DNA of 64,000 nt from Gaertneriomyces semiglobifer. Taxonomy: Eukaryota > Chytridiomycota > Chytridiomycetes > Spizellomycetales > Spizellomycetaceae. Each line of letters opens with the position of its first letter. The stretch's first letter is position 1. The stretch spans positions 992,001-1,056,000 of the forward strand of contig JAHLKF010000005.1 of NCBI GenBank assembly GCA_025558075.1, in the 5' to 3' direction. Shown in pieces: positions 12,768 through 23,161 of this stretch. The translations under genes were made by a program, and so were the position numbers. The notes below the pieces were generated by a model. It saw only the letters and a list, made by a program, of their open reading frames with translations. It was not told the origin of the DNA and did not search any database.

Positions 12768-13184
12768 TGCGCACACTGCAGTCTGAAGCATAGATTAGCT
12801 ATAGGATAGGAGTAGTATCATTTGGATTTATAATGCAATGTCTAGAGCAGACACCTGATGCCGACCACTACAGTCCGACCAGCCAGCGCAATGTTCTTTA
12901 CAAATCCCTGCAAACATATGATACATGAAATGACAGGCTCAGTTGAATCAAAGTTCACTTTTCCCTGTCCACGATTACCCCAGCTGAGTCGAGGCAAACC
13001 TTGACGCACTAGGCTGAAAGGATGACAACCATCAACTTGGTGATCGCATCCTACAAATCGTCCTAACCACCATAAGCGTCCGTTACGCGCTGCATACCCG
13101 GGAGTCGGTGGACAGTAATCGCGATAACCTCCGCGTGTCCAAATCGAGTGCGAACCGAAATGGCGCAATGCAGTCTTTCCCGTT

Positions 13185-14856
13185 TCAATTCGACTTGACC
13201 AATGGGGGCGAAATCTTTTGTCGTTCTCTAGCATTTTGGAGGGACTGTTCCGCTGACTGTGGTTGGAGAATCTCAAAAGAGCACAATAGATCCTCGTTCA
13301 CACACATGACAGCCCTGATAAACAACGTCAATTAGAACAGCACATTTAACAAAACCTTGAAACAAACAACGATTACCCTTTGTTATCAAACTCTCCACAA
13401 TAGTTTGGTGCTGAAAACACCGTTACAAGAGTCCGGTTGTTGAAGAACTCATAACCTTCTTCCACAACCATGTGTGCGCGGCATACGAGGTCCAGTTCAT
13501 GCTTTTGCAGAAAGTCCGACACAATGGCCCTTCCAAAACCTGGCAAAAAGCAAGAATAAGGACGCGGACTCAAACCAAAATCATTCACATCATGAATAGG
13601 CTTACAGTAACTGACGCCTCTTTCATTATCCTCCCAGTCCGTTGCAACCTCGCTGGGGTCACTCCACAACAAGTCATTTAGCAGTCCGAAGTCTGGTACG
13701 TCGCTGGGACGAGTGATAGCCCTAACGTCGTCCATGCTGTGCAAGCTCGGTGATAATCCACCATGTACGCAAAAAATCTTTCCAGCAACTAACGCTGCTA
13801 TCGGCAAGCAGTTGAAGACATCTGTAAACATTTTCCATATCTTAAGACTGCAGCGTCGCTTGCACTCATCGTAAAAGCCGTAAACTAAAAATACAGACGA
13901 TTAGCGAAATTTATTAACAGTTGAAAATGAGGAGAGCAACCAACCTCGATTGACTGATGCGCACTCGTGATTTCCACGCAAAATGAAAAAGTTTTCGGGA
14001 TACTTGATTTTATAACAGAGTAACAGCAAGATAGTTTCCAGGCTTTGCTTTCCTCTATCAACGTAATCGCCTAGGAATAGGTAGTTGGTGTCCGGCGGGT
14101 ATCCACATACGTCAAATATTCGCAACAGATCCTGATATTGGCCATGTATGTCGCCTATTCGGGATGGTTAGAGTTACCAAAGCAGACAATGATTTACACG
14201 CTGTAACAGATCGCCTTACCAACAATGTTCACGGGAGGGTTTAGCTCTAATAGTATTGGTTGGCTCATAAAGACCTCGCGCGCATGATGGCAAATGCTGA
14301 TAACCTCGGAATTCTTCAAGCATAGCGTTTTTGACACCTTGTGCTTACGGGCTTCCAGCAACTTGGTAATCATGCTGTCCAGGTCGTATTTCTCCTTTGC
14401 TCCAAATCGGCCTCCAAAAGATGATGCAAATCCACCAAGAGAGGAGGTAGACATTCCAAGCGACGGTGACATAGACTCTCCTGATGGCACGGACACATTA
14501 TCCTCTGGCGTGGCAGCGACGTCACTTTCTCCGGCGTCCTCTGCACTTGCAGAATCATCACCGTCAGCATCGACCATGGGTCTAGGCGGTGGTGAGCCAG
14601 GGAATTTGTTGGTACTCGTTTGCGAGCGGTTGGCAACGGGAAGAGGAGCCGATGCAGCCGTATCGGGAGTGACCCTGGCGTCGACAAACGCCGGTGGAGC
14701 AGAATATCGCCTCTCCCCATTCGCGGGACTCCCCGTCCCGTTACTCTCCTCATCCACGGAGCCGTTCGATGTCGGTCCAAACTGCGCAATGTCTTTATCA
14801 GAGAAGCTCTTACTAAAGCTTCTTCGCCTTCCCCGCTTAGAGGCTGTTTGTCCCAT
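13185..14856 (-). CDS. PPZ1: PPZ-like serine/threonine protein phosphatase
   Basis: Five exons (14856-14220, 14154-13945, 13884-13606, 13539-13377, 13314-13185) give 472 residues; the introns are 60-66 nt. The N-terminus MGQTASK is a likely myristoylation signal. It is followed by about 160 Ser/Pro-rich residues, as in fungal PPZ phosphatases, which regulate potassium transport, pH and cell-wall integrity. The catalytic PP1-type domain has all metal and active-site signatures: [53 protein letters not shown] and [11 protein letters not shown]. The residues [14 protein letters not shown] fit PPZ better than PP1. Two exon joints fall inside the signature motifs, so the splice sites are well constrained. 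Confidence 0.92.
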
Positions 14857-16126
14857 CCTATGGTGGGATTCGTATCACTCTATCGTCTATGATACGTCCT
14901 TGACGAAAGAAAGGCAGATTGCCTGTCGTGCCGCCCCGAGATGGAAGCAAAGATGGTTGCTCTTGCTCTGAATTGGGAGTCGACTGAGGTAGCTTTCTCG
15001 ACACTGGTGTGCAAAGCAACAACCTGACGTCTGTGTGCACAAAGAGACACCAGGGAAACTTTGAGATAATACTGTATACTAAAACGAACAGGTAGAATGG
15101 AGACGCCGTCTGTGACCGGGGTGAGTGTGATGGCCCCTTCCTTTGCTAAACCTCGCTGGCTCTGCAGTCCGTCCGTCTGTGTGTGTGAGTGTTTGTGAGT
15201 GTGAGTGTGAGGAGTAAGTGTGGGCGCCTAAATAAACCACGCGCAGGGGAGGTGTGACATGGACCTCACACCTCAGAACCGATACGAGATGGTTACTCTC
15301 CCTTGCGAGTTATTACTTGTATGTACGCTGCATGCAAGCAGCTATTGGTTAGAATACCGCCATCTGCGCCCATTCTCCCGTTAATCATGAGGATCATGGT
15401 GACTGTATATGTTGATAAACGAATGAATGCTTCAATGGGAATGAATGTAAAAGGCGCCGCCTCCCCCCACGCGAGCGCCAACAAAAACCTTAAATTGCCC
15501 GATGTTTGGCATGTTGCCTTGGATTGGATTTGCGAAATGATCAGCTCACAACGTACGATATCGGCCATGTGGGGGAATGTCCACGGTGTGGAGTATCTTT
15601 GTAAATGGCGGGCTAATGCAATCGAGTCCCGCGCTTCTTCTCATCTGGAAAGCTTAAATAGTGAGGCACCCGCAAGCAGAGGATGTTGTCGAGAAGAATG
15701 AAAAAATAGTTTCTAATGTCGGCTTTTAGCATATCAGCCATAACTGAGGAGAGCTTAACGTCTGCATCATCAATGCCGCCGGAAGATTCCACAAACCCGT
15801 TGTGCGAACAGACAGACCTGTCAGTTTTTAAAGAGTAGCGTGGCCTTCGGGTCATTGACTTTCAAGCACCGGTATCAGCACGCCTCCGTGCTCAAAGTAT
15901 AACGGCAGTATCCCGTCCTGGAGGTGTTACCACTTTGAAAATCAAACACAGGTGAACAGGTTGGTCACAGCGATACTGTGCTCTCGGCCAGCCAGCGCTT
16001 CCAACAGGGAATAACCAGAAGAAGCAAGCAGTTGCAGCCTACAGTTACAAGTAAATAGGTACTGGAACTCTCATTCAAACACGACAGTGCGGTATTATCG
16101 AAACATATTAGTAGTAACAATCTACC
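14857..16126. other. Intergenic region, 1270 bp
   Basis: This lies between the start of the phosphatase gene and the end of CCT2, both on the minus strand. It must hold the phosphatase promoter and leader and the CCT2 terminator. A degenerate GT/GTGAGT microsatellite occurs near 15179-15215. Short open frames here (for example 15293-15568) show no recognisable domain or supporting splice structure. I see no RNA gene. Confidence 0.5.
15179..15215. repeat. GT-rich microsatellite
   Basis: An imperfect run of GT, GTGAGT and GTTTGTGAGT units lies about 330-370 bp upstream of the phosphatase start codon. It looks like a simple repeat in a leader or promoter. Confidence 0.6.
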
Positions 16127-18051
16127 CTACTCGCGTTGCCTTTGCCTACAATGTACGTCGTTGAGTACAATATCAAAACACTCTCGCCACAAGTAGCTGC
16201 TTACCTCGGAGCGCAACGGATAATGTCATCTACTCGCAAAATCAACTCTGCAGCTTCAGATGCAGACAGCAGCACCTGCTTCTTCAACTTGTACGATTCG
16301 GTGATACCAAGCTGTCTCACATCGGCAATCTTGCCTTCTACCATGTCTGTGGAAAATTCAAAAGCGTCCGTGAGCGCTCCATCCAACAAAACTACGACAA
16401 AATCATTCGCTTACCAAGACCAAATGTCGAGTTGCCCTCGTGGTGAGCAGCGCGAAGCTGAGAGACCAGCTCAGCACTGTCGAAACCAGCATTGTCTGCC
16501 AAAATAGTCGGCAACTGGCGGAGAGCTTTTGCAAATGCCTCGCAGGCGATAGCTTTCTTGCCGGGTGTGGTGGCCGCAACTTCTTCAACAGCCTTTGCCA
16601 TCAACATCTCAGCACACCCTCCTCCAAGCGTTGTGCGCGGCTCCTTCACAGTCTGGGACAAGACACAGAGAGCGTCGTGCAATGACCGCTCTGCCTCATC
16701 CAGAAGCTGGTGGGTGGCACCACGAAGGACTACCGTACACGCCTCACCCGCTGCTACACCAGAGAACTTGATCAGACGGTCCTCTCCAATAATAATCTCT
16801 TCAATCACATCGCAATGACCCAGTTTGACCATCTCCGGGTGATCAAAAGTTGAAGCAATCTCTCCACCAGTAACAAGGGCCAAGCGTTCGACACCATCAA
16901 AATCAGCATGCTCAATAGCCATGATCCCAGCTTCAGCGAAAAGGGACTCGGGCCAGTTGTAAATAAGTTGGCGGTTCACAAAGCAGTTGATTCCATGCGC
17001 CTTGATCTTTTCAACCTTTTCCCTCATCTTGTCACGCTCAGCCCGCTCAAGCTCTGCAAGCTTGCCAGTGGCATCTACTCGCACACGTGCACCAAAAATC
17101 TTAATCTTGTCTGTGTCCATCGGAGTGTTAGCAACGAGAATCTTTGCGTTCTCGATCCTTTTTGGTTGGTTAACGCCGATCTTCTTGTCAAGAATGAAAC
17201 CCTCGTCCAAGTACGAGTCCAACAGTTTTCCACCGGCCTTCTTGATAACCTGAATGTTATCCAAATTCGTGCTACCCTGAAAATGAAATTGTTAGAAACA
17301 CGTACAATGAGTTCAACTGTAGAAATGGTACACACCTTCAACCGCAAGACAGCATCCACTGCTAGTTCCGCAAAATATTCCTTATCCTGCGACAAGACCT
17401 TGGAACTCAATGTCGTTTTGGCAATGTTGATCAGGTCCTCGCGGAAGGCAGCCTTATCCAGGCTGTTATCAATGGCAGAAGCGTCTAATGCCTTGTAAGC
17501 AGCTGCAGATGCTATCCGGTAACCCTCAATGATTGTCTGCGGATGGATCTTCTGGTTCACCAACTTTTCGGCTTCCCGCAGCAGCTCAGAGGCCAGTACA
17601 CAAACAGATGTTGTTCCATCGCCGACTTCGTCATCTTGAACTTTTGATATGTTTACAAGCACCTTGGCAGCTGCGTTGTCAAGCGCAATGGATTTGAGGA
17701 TGGTTGCGCCGTCGTTGGTGACCACAATGTTACTGCTGCTCATGGACTGCAGGGTTTTGTCCATTCCTTTTGGTCCCAGCGTACTTTTTACGAGATCCCC
17801 CACAGCGATCGCCCCGACGAATGATGCCTATATGGCCACGGTAATTGAGCACATTTGCGAGTGGACGGCATTGAAGTGATAGTGCCTTCTCCTACTCACC
17901 AGACGGGCATTCTCGGCACGCTCCTCAGTGGAGTTTTCCTTGAAGATCTCAACGGGTGCAAGACTCTGCAGCGGCGGCGCAATGGATGAAAACCATAAAT
18001 GGTGAGCAATCCGGATTAGGCAGGCAGATACGGACTCTCAGAACGTACCAT
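16127..18051 (-). CDS. CCT2: T-complex protein 1 subunit beta (CCT2)
   Basis: This is the beta subunit of the cytosolic TRiC/CCT chaperonin that folds actin and tubulin. Six exons (18051-18049, 17965-17900, 17827-17336, 17276-16415, 16346-16205, 16145-16127) give 527 residues, the usual length. Signatures include [15 protein letters not shown], the ATPase motif [18 protein letters not shown], and [20 protein letters not shown]. The first coding exon is only the ATG, followed at once by GTACGT; the 83-nt intron restores the family start M-SLAPVEIF. The last exon has 19 nt and yields the tail PRQRQRE. If that exon is not used, translation would stop three codons earlier at the intron TAA, with little effect on the protein. 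Confidence 0.95.
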
Positions 18052-18334
18052 TTCTGAAGTATATGAAAAAGGGAAGGTGGAGTGCTTTGAGGAAGACGGT
18101 ATCTATTATGGGGTAAGGTGTCCTTTTGGGATGGACTGGGCAGGTTTCGCTGGTGAATGTTCGCTCGGTTCACCAAAGTCGCAGATATTGATCGTTGCTT
18201 TTGGTTGTTGATTAGTGGCACAGTTTTGGTTCGGACACTTTCTTGAGCGAGCGACTTTTTCATTTACAAGTGTGATCCTTTTTTGAAAACGCTGAACTAA
18301 ATTGAAAGCACCTTGCAGTTTAGGATTAATAATT

Positions 18335-18761
18335 ATGTCGAAGCCAACAGCTCACAAGCCGTCGCTTCAACAGAGGTATCAACGTCCACCAACGCCCGCT
18401 GAGATACAGGCGCAAGCCGCTGGCAAGATTGGGAATCCGCCAGATGCAGCCTCCATTCAGAACAGCTTTCGACGTTTACCTCCACGAACACGACTATGGC
18501 TCAGTCTAGGTGGGTATTTTTTGAGGGAATTACTTATCACACTTTTTGTTATTGACGCAAGAACTTGTCACGCCAGGATTGTTTGCATTCTCAGGCCTGG
18601 GATTATATGCGACATCCAAACTGGAAGAATGGTACCCAATAGAATCAAAAACCACGATGAAGGATGTGCCAGCGGACGCAAAATCCCGTGTCGATGTCTT
18701 ATGGGAACAAGAGGAAAAGGAACTTGACAAACTGGATAAACAGCGGACTCGTACAAATTAG
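18335..18761 (+). CDS. Small single-pass membrane protein, function unknown
   Basis: Exons 18335-18509 and 18577-18761 (67-nt intron, G|GA junction) give 119 residues. The N-terminus is basic and proline-rich (MSKPTAHKPSLQQRYQRPP). It is followed by PPRTRLWLSLGLFAFSGLGL, which starts one predicted membrane helix (about residues 53-73), and a charged C-terminal coiled-coil-like tail (WEQEEKELDKLDKQRTRTN). The size and topology resemble small organelle inner-membrane assembly factors, but I do not recognise the family. It is divergent from CCT2, with starts about 280 bp apart. Confidence 0.6.
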
Positions 18762-19150
18762 TGGTCCCTATGGTTTCTCCTTCTGTAACATATGTGAGCA
18801 TGAGCATTTTTTCTGCGAAGTTGCTTTGATGTTGAACTATGCCAACGCTGTGTCTTATGTAGTGACGCTTAGCACATCAGGTCGCTTCGTTCCGATCAAA
18901 GTCACCAAGGTAAACGTGCATGAACCTGCGGATGAACGACTTCGGAACCGTACCAGACGTTCCAAACGTTCCAAACGGATCAACGATTAAGTTCTGCCAT
19001 GCTTATCTTTGTGAGTGCCTGTAGCCGAGTCAGATGGATTGGCTATGGAGTTGCGGCGATCTCAGCGGGTGCAACTCCCGCTTGTCACAGATGATATGGT
19101 CCTTCCGAACTGTCAGACGCGTGCCTTCGATATGGCGAGAGGACCTTATA
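18762..19150. other. Intergenic region, about 390 bp
   Basis: This lies between two convergent ends. A frame that continues past the membrane-protein stop shows no domain. I see nothing else. Confidence 0.5.
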
Positions 19151-20071
19151 CTACCGTGCAGTCGTAATCAAGTTTAAGCATTGGAATTTACGGAGCTGGA
19201 GGGTTCTCGGAGGAACCTACAGATGGACAATGCGAATGTACGACAGCCGGAGCGACGTCAGTAAAACAGCGCACCATTGCTGTTAGTTCACGCGATCCTA
19301 TAATAACGCCACATACCTTTTGGATCTCCACCGAAATGGGGACATTCCCCTCATGCTGTGACGCAATCGGAATTATGTGGGCGTTAGTCATGGAATGCCG
19401 GCCGGCCGGAAGCTCAGCAGGGTTGTATGATGCATCCTGAATATGAAAACACGATGCGATTCCCACGGAGCCGACCTGTCTGTATTGTTCGGATGCACTA
19501 TATTACTATTTACTATTGCATTTGTTCATTGCTACTACTATCATACTATGGTCGTCTGATGGACCACAGCCGAGTGCGACTCCAAGAATCTCAGCGCGGA
19601 TGGCAGCACTCCTCTTACTAATAGTGCCTTGCGCAACGAAAAGAGGGCAAGCTGCATGGCTTTGAAACATTTGACCATATCCTCCTCGTGCTTTCCATCA
19701 TCGTGCTTACCGGGGCCACCAACGACTTCCAGAAAGAAGACATGGTACCATCCACCCAAAACTCTCATATTCAGAATACCGTCATGTGTATAGCCCGGAA
19801 GGCGACGCTCGCCAAGTGAGCGAAAATGCTGGCGATGGTCTCGTCTTTGGGTATTCTCAATTTCGCCACGTTGGTATTCTAAGAAAGTGAACGCCTGCTC
19901 CTCAAACAAGGGCTCGAACAGGTAATGGATGATTTTGTCTTTATAGTGCTGCTCGGTGGTTGCCAGACTTGTCAGTGTGCCCCTCACAATCGCCAGATAC
20001 ATTGCTTTCCAGCCTTCTCGAACTGCCATCCTGCATTCATTGACCGTCATATTATCTTCGGTCGCAAACAT
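19151..20071 (-). CDS. Orphan protein with nuclease-like D...E motif
   Basis: A best-guess three-exon model (20071-19619, 19475-19317, 19216-19151) gives 225 residues. The first exon is the firmest part: an ATG frame of 151 codons with helical segments (CRMAVREGWKAMYLAIVRG; YKDKIIHYLFEPLFEEQ). A segment with DGIL then FFLEVVGGPGKHDDGKHEED follows, and a long helix KCFKAMQLALFSLRKALL. The spacing of D, E-V-V and the following helix recalls PD-(D/E)XK nuclease-like orphan families that are abundant in early-diverging fungi, but the usual Lys after Glu is not present, so activity is doubtful. The introns after the first exon are uncertain. It is on the same strand as the nuclease-like gene at 20489-22344 and may be a relative or remnant. 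Confidence 0.4.
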
Positions 20072-20488
20072 TTTGATAGACCACGGTGGTGCCAGTTGGT
20101 GATCAGGCGGTGATTGGTCACCACATGCAAGATCTCAACACATCGGCACCATTCGGGCGTGAATTCGCCGTATTGAGTGTGTCAGAATATAAGTTCGTGC
20201 TCTGTACGATAGACTTTATTTTTGCACACTATAATAGAGGGGATGTGTCATATGTATTGAGAAAATACACAACGCGGCTGTGAAAAGAGACATCCATCTT
20301 TCCGCTATGCTTTGCTGCTGCTGTTCATATCCAGGCAGCGTTTGACTAACGGGGGCGACTCAGTATCGCAAAGGCATATCCAAAGGGCGTTGATACTTAC
20401 CCCTCCAGGTGATCTCCAATGTCGTGCATATCGACTGTATCGCGATGATACCTCCTTCTACGCCCGCCTTGAACGTAAGTATCACACA

Positions 20489-22344
20489 TCAAAAATCGTC
20501 GGCGTCGTAAACAACTTTCTTAACGAAGATGGTCTCGTCGTTCTTGATGTGGTCACTCAGTAATCCGCCCAACGGTAAATCCCCGCGCGTCGTATACAAG
20601 ACATATTCGCCGGACGGTAGGGGAGGCAGGTTGAGGTTCTGTTCATTGACAAAGGAAATAATACAGAGATTAGCGGGTCAGACGAATATCAAACTGCCCA
20701 ACGCTGGCTACGCTTGGCATACCTCTACGAGCCACATTGCGGTGTTTGAACACGTAATCTGGAAGTTTTCGCGCAAGGTTTTGCCAGACTTGGATTTAAT
20801 ATGTATCTTGATCACAGACCTGATTACGAAATGGATTAATAACGTCCTTAGTAAGGCATCCATCGTATGAACACTTACTGTGATTCCTGTTCAGCGGCGA
20901 TCTTACTACGGGCGGATGTGCCACTCTCAGAAACGAGTGGGACTACCTCTGACGTTTTCGTTGCCAATAGCCGCGATAAAAACGAAACGCTAGTAACTTG
21001 CTGAGAGACTCGCCGTACGTTTGGTAGAGGCTTCTTTGGGGTGGGGAAAACAACCCCCACTGTCTGCAGGCCATTGTCGGCAAGGGGTATGGGACTAAGG
21101 ATCTCGGCGCGGATCTCCAGAAGGCGCAGCACAAGGTCTGGTATGACGGAGAAAGCATGCTTGCTACACGGCAGTGGGCTCGAACCCCGGTGTTCAAACA
21201 ACAGCCATCCGTGTGCTGGAGTCATTTGATACTGTCGCAGACACCCGTTCAGTGCAGCAATGCCGTACGTTCGTGTGATTGTTGTGTTTTTCATTTGCAA
21301 AGCCGCAGAACAGAACTCCCCCAGCTTTAGAATCACTTTGTTGACCTCCGCAACACTCCGGACGGCGGCGGATTTGAACTCGCCATACAGGACTTCACGG
21401 GTGACCAGGCGATCTGAACGAGTCTCGTCTCTTACAAACGACCGAAAGTCAGGACGCTTTCCACCACGACGCCCATACTGTTGGCGGCGTTCTTTCGATG
21501 CCTCACTTTCCCCATTAGCCCAGGATACCGTCACAGCGTCCCCGCGCAAACATTCAACGAGGAGTTCATGAAGATATGTGTGTACAAAGCTGTCCTCATC
21601 CGTGAAACTGCTACTTTGCATGAGACCAAGTGCCAACGCACGAGACACCAGTTGCACAATGATGAGTACTCTTTGCTCATCCGGGGCTGCGGTGGCAACG
21701 TTTTGCCATCTTTCCAGCCACAAACTTTGAAAATCCTCCAGTCGATGGTCGATGACAAAGCGGGTGTATTCTGTCACCAAATGAGATGCGGTTGCAGGTA
21801 GGGTGACGCTAGAAGTCGGGTTTCGGCGATCAAACTCCTTCGTCCACCTGCTCAACGCAATATTATGCGCCCACTTAGGTACACGGTTCCGCTCAATTAG
21901 GCATACTAAGTGTAGCGCAAAGATTTCTTCAAGATGGTCACGGTAACATAATTGACCACTTCTTGCAAGTTCCAATGCATCAAACTGAAATGCTTCAAAC
22001 TGAGCTCTCATGTCTTTGCCGTCGAGTACCCACGAAGTTTTATGCTTTGGGCTTTCTGTATGAATCGAGGCTTCCAAAGCGTCCAAGACTTCCGGTTCAA
22101 ATGGTAATGGTTCCGCATCAAACGGCGATGACGGTTCAGCACTACTAGCAGATGCAGGTTCAACTTCAATCAGTGAGGGTGGAGCAAGGAGATCAGCTTG
22201 TTTCGCGGGCCTTGCACGCTTTACGCTTGCCATGGAGCCTGTATCTTCTTGTCTTGCCCGTTTGGGACGCAGACGTTCCTCAACTGAACGGGCTGTCGCA
22301 TCCCTGTAGCCGGCTATTGCATTCATCAGGAAGTTTATGCCCAT
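20489..22344 (-). CDS. Orphan protein: PD-(D/E)XK-like domain plus C-terminal ubiquitin-like tail
   Basis: Exons 22344-20879, 20819-20723 and 20638-20489 (introns 59 and 84 nt) give 570 residues from ATG 22344 (MGINFLMNAIAGYRD). Residues 20-110 are low-complexity and basic/proline-rich with possible nuclear localisation signals (KRARPAK). A helical region follows. Then comes RRGGKRPDFRSFVRDE and, about 15 residues later, YGEFKSA, which together make a P-D...E-x-K pattern like the PD-(D/E)XK nuclease active site. The last 85 residues, seen only after splicing, read VIKIHIKSKSGKTLRENFQI, then LPSGEYVLYTTRGD, then DETIFVKKV; this looks like a ubiquitin-like beta-grasp fold. The donor at the apparent stop (CA|GTAAGT) is strong. 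The family and activity are inference; no name assigned. Confidence 0.6.
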
Positions 22345-22714
22345 TGTATGAGCCGACTTCAATTCCCCAAAGCGGAGGACAAATTCGCACTTGCATGCCT
22401 GGATTTGTAGGGAGAAAGGCGTAAAGAGAAAGGAAAATGAGAAATGCAGGATACGGACACGACTCGGGATGGTGAGCTCTGATATTCCGTCACGTCGGAA
22501 TACATACTCCCTCCGTTCAGGCCCAGCTCACGTGCTGAAGCCCTCCCAGAGACACACGCACCCCTTGAGGTTGGAAGGGAACTCTGATATTCCGTCACGT
22601 CGGAATACATACTCCCTCCGTTCAGGCCCAGCTCGCGTGCTGAAGCCCTCCCAGAGATACCGTTCCACCGTCGTGTGCAAAAGTGCAAGAAAAAATAGTA
22701 AACTCACATCGTTG
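22345..22714. other. Upstream region with direct duplication
   Basis: This is the region between two minus-strand genes. It contains the 76-bp direct duplication described separately and little else. An open frame continues upstream of the chosen ATG of the nuclease-like gene without a better start. Confidence 0.4.
22477..22657. repeat. 76-bp direct repeat, two copies, 105-bp period
   Basis: Copies at 22477-22552 and 22582-22657 are identical except for one base (ctcacgtg versus ctcgcgtg). Each contains an inverted repeat TATTCCG-n6-CGGAATA (22483-22502 and 22588-22607). The pair lies 133-313 bp upstream of the start of the nuclease-like gene. Confidence 0.9.
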
Positions 22715-22948
22715 TTACATTGGGCGTACATCCTTTCGCTTGCTCTTCCATATACGCTTGCTCTCTGGATCAGATTCAGCACGCTCGTTCTGAGAATATT
22801 CGTCGCGCATACGCGAGAGGATCGCCAAATAAGACTCTTGAAATTCATCGGCCGTCTGACTGAACACAGCTGCTCGATCGACTTCTGTGTCATCCAACTT
22901 TGAGAGCAGCAAATCCAAAGGGCGACAGAGTGTGTTATTGAGCGACAT
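22715..22948 (-). CDS. Small helical protein, unknown
   Basis: A single ATG frame of 77 residues begins MSLNNTLCRPLDLLLSKLDD and is mostly helical and charged (AVFSQTADEFQESYLAILSR), ending in a basic stretch KRIWKSKRKDVRPM. The composition and ordered heptad-like pattern suggest a real short protein, possibly a coiled-coil subunit. I do not recognise it. A GTACGC donor-like site close to the 3' end leaves open that it continues into further exons. Confidence 0.4.
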   Translation of the reverse strand: MSLNNTLCRPLDLLLSKLDDTEVDRAAVFSQTADEFQESYLAILSRMRDEYSQNERAESDPESKRIWKSKRKDVRPM

Positions 22949-23161
22949 CCTTCAGAGAGGCCTATGATGATGATGGCAGAAGGAGAGTTAACGCGTGCTG
23001 AGCTTTATGCAACGCTGGTTGGGTTGTCTTATAGTTACCGTCTCCGCGTTCATTATGTCAGCATGCGCATCCGAATAGTATGGACGCGTTCAACGCATAT
23101 ACACGCGCAATCGCAATTCCGGGGGGCCGATTAAGCAACAGTACTTTAATTGCTGCGTTGT

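Noticed and set aside
15179..15215. GT-rich repeat as a CRISPR-like or other array
   Set aside because: No regular spacers and no conserved repeat; it is a simple microsatellite in a eukaryotic genome.
20875..20881. Stop codon ending the nuclease-like protein at 20875
   Set aside because: The TAA lies within CA|GTAAGT, a strong donor; splicing continues the frame into two more exons with coherent sequence.
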